Part shown: positions 34,937-43,060 of the stretch, one piece after another
Position numbering within the stretch: position 1 is the stretch's first letter
Layout of the letters: the number at the start of each line of letters is the position of its first letter
Notes under the pieces: model-generated
Database searches by the model: none
What the model was told of the DNA's origin: nothing
The model's input: only the letters and a program-made list of their open reading frames with translations
DNA from: [Clostridium] innocuum
GTDB lineage: Bacteria; Bacillota_I; Bacilli_A; Erysipelotrichales; Erysipelotrichaceae
Assembly (NCBI GenBank): GCA_012317185.1
Contig: CP048838.1
Span: 3,348,001 to 3,412,000 of the forward strand
Length of the DNA stretch: 64,000 nt
Reading direction: 5' to 3'
Program-made: the position numbers and the translations under genes

Positions 34937-35929
34937 GCATTTAAGCTATTGAAGCAGACGGCTTGTTGTCATTTCTACAATCGATTAAGTAAATTGACTC
35001 GCCAATCATGTTTTCATACCCAGCAGCTTTAACAATTTGTTCCGAATAAAGATATTCACTTTCAGAGAAGCAAAATATTGCAATCAAGCTACCATCGCTA
35101 CAATTTGCAGCTTCGTATATCTTCACTTGTGTAAATACATGTGCTAATGCTGAGTTGCTCGCCAATTTAAACTCGACAATACTTTGATTTTTTTGCCCCA
35201 TTGAAATTATGAAGTCGGCTTGTCCTCTTCCGTTATTAGGCTCTGCGTCTACTTTATAGTTCGTACCATACCAAACAAAGCGGAAGAGTCTTTGCAAATC
35301 ATTTTCCTTTGCAATTTGTTTCCCTTTAACATATAGATTTTTGTATCCGTCGCAATCTTCAATTATATGCTTAAAAAACTTTAATCTTTGTTTTGCTCCT
35401 CTCTTGCCGACAGATATTCGTCAAATTGATAATTTGAATTTTCAAAAATGGATATTATGTTTTTGGAAGACACTAACAGACGCTCTAATTGCAAATTTAA
35501 TTCTGTCATACACTTTAAGCGTATTTCATCTGTGTCAGCTTCTCGCAATTTGATATAATAATCATATAGTTCTGGATATTCCCTTACCAACTCACTAAAA
35601 GCTTCTTTCTCAATTTTGCTTATGGACTTTTCTTTGATAGGCTTCCTATTTCTCCTTTGGTTTTCTTCATACCGTCTAACAGCTAATCCAATATAATTAT
35701 TAACATATGCTCGTAAGGTATCATTTTCAATCACCGTGCGAATGCGGTCATAACTGTTGTAAAAATCAGCTTTGTTTATTGAGGGTTCATCTTCACGCAA
35801 AATGTCAAAAGGAGTTAGCAGAACATATTCTGGTATTCCTTTTTCATCATACACAAAAGGAAGTGCAAACTCTTTGCTAATAAAACTTTCAGTATCATAA
35901 TTGAAATAAGCTTTATCAACAGGAAAGTA

Positions 35930-35949
35930 CAGTTTACAAGGGACTACAC
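35930..35949 (+). repeat. Left boundary repeat of the inner element
   Basis: 20 bases beginning CAGTTTACAAGG, complementary to 43097-43116 with one mismatch. Confidence 0.8.
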
Positions 35950-35960
35950 AGGGTAGGTAT

Positions 35961-35986
35961 CTGACGGGAGGGGTTCCACCCGTCAG
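35961..35986 (-). terminator. Hairpin over the recombinase stop codon
   Basis: CTGACGGG (35961-35968) and CCCGTCAG (35979-35986); the stem includes the stop codon of the recombinase and lies 12 bases inside the element end. Confidence 0.6.
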
Positions 35987-37494
35987 ATTTTCCATGTGAT
36001 ATTCAAGCTGTCGCTTGTGGCGGCTACGGTGGTAATCATCAAATCCACCACACGCCGCTTGTCGTCAAAAGATACATTCTCCCAAGTGTCGAGGTAGCCG
36101 GAAATCTGGCTGACCTGTTCCGGGCTAATGGCTTCCACCGTTAGTTCCGCTATCCTCGCCAGAAGGTCCTGCTTGCGCCCGTCCAGTTCTGCTATCTTCA
36201 CATTCACATAGGAGAGCAGGACATTGTTTGCACCCGTCAGACTGTCCACCAGCTTTTCAATCTCGCTGTCCACATGGGCAAGATCCACTTGCAGGGCGGC
36301 AATTTTCGGGTTTGCCTTTGCCGCTTTCTTTCTGCCTGTCAGCGTCTTGTAGCTTGCCAGTTTCTTTATCATCTGCTGATAAACAACCGTTTCCAGCTCC
36401 GAAGTGATGATTTTCCCGCACCCGGCACAGCTTTTATTGTCCAGCCGCTTTGTGCAGCGGAGATATTGCTTTCCCACAGGATTGTTAATGCTCATAAGGG
36501 CATACCCGCAGTTTCCGCACTTGATTTTTCCCGCCAGCCATGTATGGGTGGCTTTTCGGGCAGACTGGATTTTCATGTTGTTCATCAGCTTCTTGCGGCA
36601 GGTCAGCCAGATGTCGGAGGGGACAATGCCCTCATGGGGAGCCAGTACCAGCATTTGGTCTTTCAAGTCGTTCTTTTTGCTGGGCTTCACATCCCGCCCT
36701 TGATACAGATAGCAGCCGTTCATGCCAGTAAAATCGGCAGCGTCATTGACAATGACTGTTCCTTGACTTTTGAAAAATTCGTACACATCAAGGTCTGCCT
36801 GCACATAGACAGGATTGCGTAACATCTGCGCCAGCGTGGGGCGTATCAGCTCTTTGCCATGGAACAAAATGCCCTGTTCGGCAAAGTACCGGGTAATGTC
36901 CCCGTAGGAGGTAGTGGGCTGGGCGTACATCTCAAACATCAGCCGGATATTTGCCGCTTCGTCTGGATTTACCACCAGCTTTTTTGTGTTGATACCGTCC
37001 ATCTTAATCGGCTCTGTATGAAAGCCGTAAGGGGCTTTCCCACCCATCTTGAAGCCTCGCTGGCTGCGGGAATAGTAAGCGTCCGTTACCCGCTTCTGTA
37101 TGGTTTCCCTCTCAAGCTGGGCGAACACGATACAGATATTCAGCATCGCCCGCCCCATCGGCGTGGAGGTGTCAAACTTCTCCGTAGAGGACACAAACTC
37201 CACATTGTACTGTTGGAACAGCTCCATCATGTTGGCAAAGTCCAGAATAGAACGGCTGATACGGTCGAGTTTGTAAACCACGACCTTTGCAATCAAGCCC
37301 CGCTTGATGTCCCGTACCAGTTCTTGAAACTTCGGACGGTCTGTGTTTTTGCCGCTGTACCCTTTGTCTGTGTATTCCTTGCAGTTACCGCCTTTCAATT
37401 CATATTTGCAAAATTCAATCTGGCTTTCAATGGAAATGCTGTCCTTTTTGTCTACCGATTGTCTTGCATAGATTGCGTCTATTCGATTGTTCAT
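35983..37494 (-). CDS. Large serine recombinase of the inner element
   Basis: 503 residues. The resolvase domain starts IDAIYARQSVDKKDSISIESQ with the catalytic Ser, followed by VVYKLDRISRSILDFA and MGRAMLNICIVFAQLERETI; then the recombinase domain (about 160-280), a zinc ribbon with CGNCGYAL and CTKRL...CAGCG, and a C-terminal coiled coil (about 390-460). Such enzymes excise and insert elements without host factors. The gene abuts the left end, as usual for this class. Confidence 0.93.
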   Translation of the reverse strand: MNNRIDAIYARQSVDKKDSISIESQIEFCKYELKGGNCKEYTDKGYSGKNTDRPKFQELVRDIKRGLIAKVVVYKLDRISRSILDFANMMELFQQYNVEFVSSTEKFDTSTPMGRAMLNICIVFAQLERETIQKRVTDAYYSRSQRGFKMGGKAPYGFHTEPIKMDGINTKKLVVNPDEAANIRLMFEMYAQPTTSYGDITRYFAEQGILFHGKELIRPTLAQMLRNPVYVQADLDVYEFFKSQGTVIVNDAADFTGMNGCYLYQGRDVKPSKKNDLKDQMLVLAPHEGIVPSDIWLTCRKKLMNNMKIQSARKATHTWLAGKIKCGNCGYALMSINNPVGKQYLRCTKRLDNKSCAGCGKIITSELETVVYQQMIKKLASYKTLTGRKKAAKANPKIAALQVDLAHVDSEIEKLVDSLTGANNVLLSYVNVKIAELDGRKQDLLARIAELTVEAISPEQVSQISGYLDTWENVSFDDKRRVVDLMITTVAATSDSLNITWKI

Positions 37495-37588
37495 ATTGTC
37501 GCTCCTTTTCTTAAAAAAGAAACGGAGCTGCTGACAGTTTTATTATACCGCCAGCAGCCCCGCAAATCAATGATGGCTTCGGAAAACC

Positions 37589-37780
37589 TTATGCCCCGGC
37601 TTCCTCACTCTGCCGTTTGTCGGCATACTTGCGGAACACCTCATAAAGCTGCTGTTCCAGCTCCCGGCGTTTTGCCGCTTCCTGCTCCGGCGTGAACACC
37701 GGGGAGAGATTTTCCAGCGTGATTTCCTTTCCCTGAAAAGTCACGACTTCGGTTTCTTTCTTGTATCTGATATGCTCCAT
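37589..37780 (-). CDS. Small hypothetical protein of the inner element
   Basis: 63 residues from the ATG at 37780, behind GGAGGTACT. N-terminal beta-rich part (IRYKKETEVVTFQGKEITLENL) and a charged helix at the end (EQEAAKRRELEQQLYEVFRKYADKRQ). Genes of this type commonly sit between relaxase and recombinase in such elements. Function unknown. Confidence 0.7.
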   Translation of the reverse strand: MEHIRYKKETEVVTFQGKEITLENLSPVFTPEQEAAKRRELEQQLYEVFRKYADKRQSEEAGA

Positions 37781-37850
37781 AGTACCTCCATATTTAATTT
37801 TCAAAGTGCAGTGCCGCCATGCTGCGGCGTGAAATGTTTTCTGTCATCAA

Positions 37851-38792
37851 TCACCGTTCCCTTGTGTGCCGCTGCTGCCGTTTCAGTTCTGCCAGCACCT
37901 CCGGCGGGATACGGTCTACCAGCCGCTGAATGTCTTTCAGCTCGCTTTCCAGCTTTGCCCGTTCCATCGTATCTTTCATCTTGCCTTTTTCGCTGGCTTT
38001 GGCTTTGGCTTCCAACTGTTCATTTTCTGCCAAAAGGTCGCTTATCGTGACCTTGTATTTTTTGAGCTGACCGGAGAAGTTCTCCATCTGCGGAAACCAC
38101 TTTTTCAGCAGGGAGAGGGCTTCCTCTTTTTTCTTTCCAGCATTCAGCGGGTTAATACCGTCCAGCGTGGCTTCAATGGCTCTTGCCTGTTTGGAGAGAT
38201 TGACCGCCTGTTTGAACAGACGGGTGGGGATATGCTTCCTGCCTGTCTTACTGGCACTTTCCCCACGCTCCAAGTCGGGATATTTCTCCACCATATAAGC
38301 GTGAAAATCGTCCTGCCATTTTGTGAGGTTGGCTCTATTCCCTATAATCTCCTTTGCACACAGGCGGTTGTCCTCTGTCAGCGGAACAAAGACCAAATGT
38401 AGGTGGGGTGTTTTCTCGTCCATGTGTACCACCGCCGACACGATATTTTCTTTTCCTACCCGCCCGATTAAGAAATCAGCCGCCCTCTGGCAAAATTCCT
38501 GTATCTCCTTTGGGGATTTCTTCTTGAAAAACTCCGGGCTGGCGGTAATCAGCGTATCCACAAACCGGGTGCTGTCCCTGCGGGTGCGGCAGCCCGCTTG
38601 TTCAATACGGTTCTGGATAAAGTGGTAGTACCTGCCCTCTGGCTTGACGATGTGGAAATTGTACTTGCTCCGGCTGGTGTCAATGTCGGGATTGCTGGCG
38701 TACTGTTCCTTTTGCCGTTCGTGATGGGCTTCCAGTGGTCTTGCCGGATTGCCCTTGTGTTTTTCAAATCGCAAAATTGCATGTTGTGCCAT
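37851..38792 (-). CDS. mob: MOBV-family relaxase (Mob_Pre type)
   Basis: 313 residues. The N-terminus (AQHAILRFEKHK) and the metal motif HMDEKTPHLHLVFVPLTED (H-x-D-E-x-T-P-H-x-H) identify the pMV158 MobM-like MOBV group; the C-terminal 100 residues form a coiled coil. MOBV enzymes nick oriT, usually just upstream of their own gene, and lead the strand through a helper's type IV system. At 313 residues it is shorter than plasmid MobM (about 490) but similar to element-borne relaxases. No transfer apparatus is encoded here. Confidence 0.9.
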   Translation of the reverse strand: MAQHAILRFEKHKGNPARPLEAHHERQKEQYASNPDIDTSRSKYNFHIVKPEGRYYHFIQNRIEQAGCRTRRDSTRFVDTLITASPEFFKKKSPKEIQEFCQRAADFLIGRVGKENIVSAVVHMDEKTPHLHLVFVPLTEDNRLCAKEIIGNRANLTKWQDDFHAYMVEKYPDLERGESASKTGRKHIPTRLFKQAVNLSKQARAIEATLDGINPLNAGKKKEEALSLLKKWFPQMENFSGQLKKYKVTISDLLAENEQLEAKAKASEKGKMKDTMERAKLESELKDIQRLVDRIPPEVLAELKRQQRHTRER

Positions 38793-38806
38793 GAAACTCC
38801 TTTCCC

Positions 38807-38877
38807 CATTCCGTTCCTTTCCGGGACTTTTCCACAGGAAAATCCCGCAGAAAATATCTCGGATAGGAAGGGAATGG
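38807..38877. other. Candidate origin of transfer
   Basis: Nested inverted repeats directly upstream of the relaxase gene: outer CCATTCC/GGAATGG (38807-38813, 38871-38877) and inner CGGGA-TTTTCC/GGAAAA-TCCCG around an ACA loop (38822-38847). Position and form suit a MOBV oriT; no nick sequence was matched. Confidence 0.45.
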
Positions 38878-38975
38878 ATAGAATATAAATCAATATTTTT
38901 ATTTCTGTATTTCTATATACCGTCCGATTTTCGTACTTCAAGAGGATTGATTATCGTACTCTATGAGTGCAGTTT

Positions 38976-39371
38976 TCAGTCCTCTGGCGTTCCATAACTG
39001 GATTTCTTGAAGTCGGTGTTTGGAACCGCTTCGTAGGATTTTGGGTAAATGCGGTTGGGTTTTCCACAGCCCTGCTTCTGGATTTCCACCAGTCCGGCAT
39101 ATTGCAGCTCCCGCAGGGTATTGACCGCCTTCTGCCGCCCGCAGTGGAGCAGCTCCACTACCTCGTTAATGGGATAGTAGAGGTAAATGCGCCCGTATTC
39201 GTCCGCCCACCCGTTTTTTCGGGATAGGTCTGTCCGGCGCAGGATAAAGGCATACAGTACCTTTGCTTCGTTGGACAGTGGCGTGAATGTGGGGGCTTCA
39301 AAAAGGAAATTCGGAAGCCGGGTAAAGCTGACCGCCTTTTCCGGCTGATGGATATAAATGGTGTTTGTCAT
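38976..39371 (-). pseudogene. repA: Replication initiator A (RepA_N-type), truncated by nonsense codons
   Basis: 131 residues with the conserved beginning of RepA_N initiators: FTRLPNFLFEAPTFTPLSNEAKVLYAFILRRTDLSRKNGW and a winged-helix part with INEVVELLHCGRQKAVNTLREL. After PED the same frame continues past three stop codons (about 38990 to 38890) with typical linker text (INPLEVRKSD, KYRNKNIDLYSIHSLP), so the C-terminal part has decayed. The remaining DNA-binding half may still be made. Confidence 0.7.
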
Positions 39372-39482
39372 ATCGTGTTTTGTGGACGGTTAGAAGCCCG
39401 TTTCCGGGAGCAGGCGGTAGTTTCTATTGCCTGCCCCTGTTCTGTGCTTGCAAAGCCTTGTAAATCAAGGACTTTTCAGCCC

Positions 39483-39896
39483 CTAACTGTCCACAGTAGA
39501 CCTCCTTTTCCGTTCACTTTCTGTTTTCTGCCGCCTGTGAACTCCGGCGGCACAGTCGGGACAGTATTTCGCCCGGTTGGACTTTGGGACGAACACTCTG
39601 CCGCAGACCGCACAGCGTTTTAGCTCCTTATCCCGGAAAATCTCTGCTTCCAGCGTTCCGATTTGCGGCAAGACCGACCAGCGGAACCACTTACAGCAGA
39701 CCGAGAAAGAAATGGTCTGGGGGCAGGTGTGGGTATCCCCATCGTCAAGGAGCATACAGTTCCCGTCCTCATAACAGCAGCACTCCCGGCGGATCAGGGC
39801 GTTTGCCTGTTTCCTCTGTGCCGGTGTCATGCGGTAAAGGGAACCGTCCGGCTTGCGCTCTATGGGCGGCAGTCGTTTATATGGGTTCTCTTTCAT
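39483..39896 (-). CDS. Cysteine-rich VLP-type protein
   Basis: 137 residues from the ATG at 39896, which follows GGAGGGAACAC; the long open frame upstream is GC-rich non-coding DNA. Motifs: MTPAQRKQANALIRRECCCYEDGNCMLLDDGD and a C-terminal zinc ribbon CAVCGRVFVPKSNRAKYCPDC followed by a basic tail. This family occurs next to RepA and Mob genes in Firmicute elements; it probably binds nucleic acid, role unknown. Confidence 0.8.
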   Translation of the reverse strand: MKENPYKRLPPIERKPDGSLYRMTPAQRKQANALIRRECCCYEDGNCMLLDDGDTHTCPQTISFSVCCKWFRWSVLPQIGTLEAEIFRDKELKRCAVCGRVFVPKSNRAKYCPDCAAGVHRRQKTESERKRRSTVDS

Positions 39897-40349
39897 GTGT
39901 TCCCTCCATTTTTCCTTAGCCGTTCTCCCCGAAAAGGCTTCCTGCCTCGTCGTCGCAAGCTGCGTATCGTTCGTTTCACCGCAAGCGGCAAAACTCACTC
40001 GCTCCGCTGCTCCTCCTCTCCCCACAAAGCCATGCGGCTTTGCGGGGATCCCGACAATGGCGGCGTGTTCCGGCGTTGGCACGCTCCCCGGACTTCGGGA
40101 CATTTTGTCCCGAAGTGGCTCGTTGCGGTGCTTCCCCTGCCGGGGTATTCCTTTTCGGACGGTCATTCGGTTTTCAAGGTGCGGCTCATCGATGAACTAC
40201 CCTAAGTCTACACCTAAAAGACCGCCCGTCCCGTATATCCGAAAGGTAGGAAATCCGCCCAAAAAACTGCCTATTTCCACGCTCTCGGAATTGTGGTAAA
40301 ATGATAAGTACAAAGAGACAAATCGGCGTTTGGAAAGGGGGAAGCCTAT
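39897..40349. other. GC-rich palindrome block left of the accessory genes
   Basis: Non-coding. It holds hairpins at 40020-40047 (CAAAGCC/GGCTTTG with CCCC/GGGG flanks) and 40092-40116. Its GC content stands out from the genes that follow. It could contain a replication or single-strand origin, or be the left border of the exchangeable segment. Confidence 0.5.
40092..40116. repeat. Palindrome copy 1
   Basis: Perfect 11-bp arms ACTTCGGGACA and complement with a TTT loop. The core TTCGGGACA palindrome recurs at 42744-42764, on the other side of the accessory genes. Confidence 0.8.
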
Positions 40350-40796
40350 TTGATTGAGTTACAAACAGGAAAGATTACTTTCCCTGAACTGAATATAACA
40401 GTATCACCGTTATTGCATTATGCTGACTTTATTTCTGATTTTCCAAAAGATAAAATCACACAAATCAGAGATATGAGAAATGGATATATATGGTACGATA
40501 TAAAAGAAAAAGTTTATGACAACAAAATCCCTGTTTATTTTTGCTTCAATCCACAGAAAAATCTTGAATTTGTTAATCTATATCCGCAGCACTTTGACTT
40601 AAATGCTATTCTGCATTGGGAATGCTGGACACCCGAAGAAGCTCAGAAAGATAAAAGGTATTGTGATGAATGGCTCATGAGGTTTTGTGGTTTGAAGAAC
40701 GAAGAAAACTTGTTTTCATGGGGTTCTATTTCATCTTACTTTGACCCGCGCTCGTGCAGTAGTGGTATTTGTATTCATTACACAGAACAGAAATAA
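40350..40796 (+). CDS. Small hypothetical protein, immunity-like
   Basis: 148 residues from a TTG start with AAAGGGGGAAG upstream. It is acidic and soluble, with many Trp, Tyr and Phe and motifs such as GYIWYDIKEKVYDN and ILHWECWTPEEAQKD. I do not recognise the family. Size, composition and setting, beside a DUF6881-like gene and behind palindromes, recall immunity proteins of polymorphic toxin systems. Base composition is lower in GC than the surrounding element. Confidence 0.6.
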   Translation: MIELQTGKITFPELNITVSPLLHYADFISDFPKDKITQIRDMRNGYIWYDIKEKVYDNKIPVYFCFNPQKNLEFVNLYPQHFDLNAILHWECWTPEEAQKDKRYCDEWLMRFCGLKNEENLFSWGSISSYFDPRSCSSGICIHYTEQK

Positions 40797-40851
40797 ATTA
40801 AAACATGAGAAAACAGCTATTCCCATTTATTGGGCAGACAGGGGGGAGAGC

Positions 40852-41652
40852 ATGGAACTATCCATACAGGAACGCCTAAAAGACCTGCGTGTGGAACGAG
40901 GGCTGACGCTGGAACAGCTTGCGGAGGAAACTCATCTTTCCAAATCTGCTTTAGGCAGTTATGAGGGAGACAATCTCAAAGACATCAGCCACCATGCCCT
41001 TATCCAGCTGGCAAAGGTTTATGAAGTGACCGTTGATTACCTGCTGGGACGCTCTAAAACAAAAAATCACCCAAATGCCGATCTTGCAGACCTGCATTTG
41101 AGTGATGATATGATTGAACTGCTGAAAAGCGGGCGGGTGGATAATTCCCTCTTGTGTGAACTGGCGGTACACCCGGATTTTCCCCGGCTGATGGCTGACC
41201 TCGAAATCTATGTGAACGGTATTGCTGGCAAACAAGTGCAGAGTGCAAACGCCATTGTAGATGCTGTAAGCGCAACCATTATGAAGCAGTACAATCCCGG
41301 CTTGTCCGACCCGCAGTTACGACAGCTTATCGCCGCCCATATTGACGATGACAGCTTTTGCCGCTATGTGATACAGCAGGACATAAACGGCATAGCCCTC
41401 GACCTGCGGGAAGCACATAAGGACGATTTTTTCAGCGTCCCGGAGGACAATCCTCTGGAAGATTTTTTGCAGACCGCCGAGGAAACCGCCAGCCCAGACA
41501 GCGACCCGGAGCAAGCAGCTTTGGCGTTTATCTGTAAGCGGCTCAAATTGAATTTGAAAAAGCTATCCGAGGAAGAAAAGAAGTGGCTGAAAAAGATTGC
41601 ACAGAAGTCGGACTTGCTGAAAAATCCAAACCCACAGCGGGGGAGAAAGTAA
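40852..41652 (+). CDS. XRE-family regulator of the inner element
   Basis: 266 residues from the ATG at 40852 behind GGGGGGAGAGC. The N-terminal helix-turn-helix reads IQERLKDLRVERGLTLEQLAEETHLSKSALGSYE (3-37); the rest is helical and ends KSDLLKNPNPQRGRK. It probably represses transfer or recombinase genes. A diverged copy of its last 48 bases lies at 42171-42218. Confidence 0.88.
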   Translation: MELSIQERLKDLRVERGLTLEQLAEETHLSKSALGSYEGDNLKDISHHALIQLAKVYEVTVDYLLGRSKTKNHPNADLADLHLSDDMIELLKSGRVDNSLLCELAVHPDFPRLMADLEIYVNGIAGKQVQSANAIVDAVSATIMKQYNPGLSDPQLRQLIAAHIDDDSFCRYVIQQDINGIALDLREAHKDDFFSVPEDNPLEDFLQTAEETASPDSDPEQAALAFICKRLKLNLKKLSEEEKKWLKKIAQKSDLLKNPNPQRGRK

Positions 41653-41690
41653 GAGAGCGACAAATCGGGAGTTGCTATGAGGTAATTATC

Positions 41691-42005
41691 ATGGAAAGGA
41701 ATATTGAGTATATACAGCTATTTATGGAATACGAATCTGATGATATGCCGATGGTATATTTTTATGAAGTCGATGTGAATGATGACCGTTTTGCCCTAAG
41801 AGCGATAGAAATTTTTGTAGACAGGACAGTAAAGTTTTATAATGACCTATATTGTGATGTTGTAGAAGTGTGTCCAATTCCAACCGTTGATGAATTAAAC
41901 GAAAAGGTTTGGGGAGAGGGCTTTTATGCAACTATTATTTCTAAAGGTAAATTTGACGAAATATGGAATACAGGAATTTATAACGAAAGCCTAACGGCTA
42001 CTTAA
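41691..42005 (+). CDS. DUF6881-like immunity-type protein
   Basis: 104 residues from the ATG at 41691 behind GAGGTAATTATC. Its start IEYIQLFMEYESDDMPMVYFYEVDVNDDRFALRAIEIFVDR matches the pattern of DUF6881 proteins, which are found among polymorphic-toxin immunity genes. No toxin gene is next to it, so it would be an orphan immunity gene. Its upstream frame overlaps the XRE tail. Confidence 0.65.
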   Translation: MERNIEYIQLFMEYESDDMPMVYFYEVDVNDDRFALRAIEIFVDRTVKFYNDLYCDVVEVCPIPTVDELNEKVWGEGFYATIISKGKFDEIWNTGIYNESLTAT

Positions 42006-42034
42006 CATTCCCATTTATCGAGGGAGATAGCAAA
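42001..42034 (+). repeat. Cassette flank repeat, copy A
   Basis: CTTAAC...CATTTATC-GGGAGATAGCAAA directly after the DUF6881-like gene; copy B follows the next small gene at 42638. A companion box AAGCCCTAAAACGGCTTCCCGCCC lies at 42131-42154 for copy A and at 42666 for copy B. Confidence 0.75.
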
Positions 42035-42170
42035 TCCAGCCGAGCCAGTCAACGGTCAAGATGAACGGCGCACAAATGCGCCGCCATTGACAGCCCCGCC
42101 CGCCTTTGCTGATGGGCAATCAAGGCGGGAAAGCCCTAAAACGGCTTCCCGCCCATTTCTAAGAACTGAT

Positions 42171-42218
42171 AAGTCAGATTTGCTGAAAAATCCAAATCCA
42201 CAGCGGGGACGGAAGTAG
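42171..42218 (+). repeat. Duplicated 3' tail of the XRE gene
   Basis: 48 bases match the end of the XRE gene (41605-41652) with about 7 differences, nearly all silent; both encode KSDLLKNPNPQRGRK and a stop. There is no XRE gene in front of this copy, so it is a remnant left by recombination. Confidence 0.85.
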
Positions 42219-42253
42219 AGAACAATAAATAAGAATTTACAGGAGGAAAATCA

Positions 42254-42640
42254 ATGGAAAATTTAATTAAATTTTTGGAAGAAAAGATAACTGATAAAAT
42301 GCCGGTGGAAGGAATTGTTGATGTGTTTGAGCAGATGTGCAGCACACCTCTTGAAGAAGATATGGTTTTATTTGAAACCGGAACATTTACTGATTTTTCA
42401 AAAGAACCGTTTTTTCAAATTTCATTAGTACGACAGTTTTCAAATGATGATGAAGAGTTTTATCAAATCCATGTGGACATCTTGTATGAGCCAACCGCTG
42501 AAAATAAAATTTTCAGCGAAACAACATGGGACGAAGATTTAGACGAAAATATATTTGACTATATCAGAAAATCAGCGTCGTTTGCTTATGCAAGAAATCA
42601 TGAATACATCGAGGTAAAAATATATATGGACGAAACTTAA
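42254..42640 (+). CDS. Small acidic hypothetical protein, immunity-like
   Basis: 128 residues, ribosome site AGGAGGAAAATCA. Strongly acidic, with IVDVFEQMCSTPLEEDMVLFETGTFTDF and FQISLVRQFSNDDEEFYQIHVDILYEP, a pattern of alternating strands seen in several immunity families. I cannot name the family. It sits between the duplicated XRE tail and cassette flank copy B, which makes it a discrete inserted unit. Confidence 0.65.
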   Translation: MENLIKFLEEKITDKMPVEGIVDVFEQMCSTPLEEDMVLFETGTFTDFSKEPFFQISLVRQFSNDDEEFYQIHVDILYEPTAENKIFSETTWDEDLDENIFDYIRKSASFAYARNHEYIEVKIYMDET

Positions 42641-42696
42641 CTTCTCATTTATCAGGGAGATAGCAAAGCCCTAAAATGGCTTCCCCGCCCATTCCA
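42638..42696 (+). repeat. Cassette flank repeat, copy B
   Basis: The CATTTATC-GGGAGATAGCAAA box and the AAGCCCTAAAATGGCTTCCCC box, separated by about 95 bases in copy A, are adjacent here. Confidence 0.7.
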
Positions 42697-43060
42697 ATTT
42701 TGAGAGAAAAATCTGTTTGCTTTTTTGTGAGTGTGTCCACAAGTTCGGGACATTTTGTCCCGAAGTCCGGCGTGGGACGAGGAACGGGGGCTTTCATATA
42801 CGCCCTGTCTGCTGACGAAACCAGCCCTGCGCTTGCGGCTCCACGACACGCAATCACAGCCCTGTTTTCCTGCTGCTTCAAATGCCCTTGCCCGACCCGG
42901 CGGCAACCTCATTTTCGCAGCAACGCCGACAGAGCGTATAACACACTACACTTTGCTACGCAAAGTCGTGTGCCAAAAGGGGGCGTTGCCCCCTTTGGAA
43001 ACCCCGGACAACAAAACAGGCTGAATATCTCGCACTTTCCCGGTGCTTGATACTCAGCCT
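42641..43060. other. Palindrome-rich block right of the accessory genes
   Basis: Non-coding. Palindromes: 42744-42764 (TTCGGGACA and complement, second copy of 40092-40116), 42950-42966 (ACTTTGC/GCAAAGT) and 42976-42996 (AAAGGGGGC/GCCCCCTTT, perfect, 3-nt loop). A further hairpin GGCTGA/TCAGCC lies at 43019-43056. Confidence 0.55.
42744..42764. repeat. Palindrome copy 2
   Basis: TTCGGGACA-TTT and complement; identical core to 40094-40114. Confidence 0.8.

Larger units (their letters stand above)
34941..35995 (-). pseudogene. C-terminal part of a split nuclease-like gene, also frameshifted
   Basis: Two frames here belong to one protein. Frame one (35381-35995) covers KLYFPVDKAYFNYDTESF to FDEYLSAREEQNKD and stops. 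In the -1 frame the coding continues from about 35400 (AKQRLKFFKHIIEDCDGYKNLYVKG) into 34941-35297, ending in a PD-(D/E)XK-like core GRGQADFIISMG...IVEFKLAS. One lost G in the GAGGAGCA run explains the break. The first 14 or so codons come from the inner element: the ATG at 35995 lies inside the recombinase gene. The amino half is at 43061-43636. Confidence 0.8.

Noticed and set aside
39897..40166. N-terminal extension of the Cys-rich VLP gene to 40166
   Set aside because: The extra 90 codons are GC-rich palindromic DNA; the good ribosome site is at the ATG at 39896.
40092..42764. CRISPR array or integron attC sites among the repeats
   Set aside because: Only two palindrome copies with unequal spacing, no cas or integron integrase genes; better explained as element borders.
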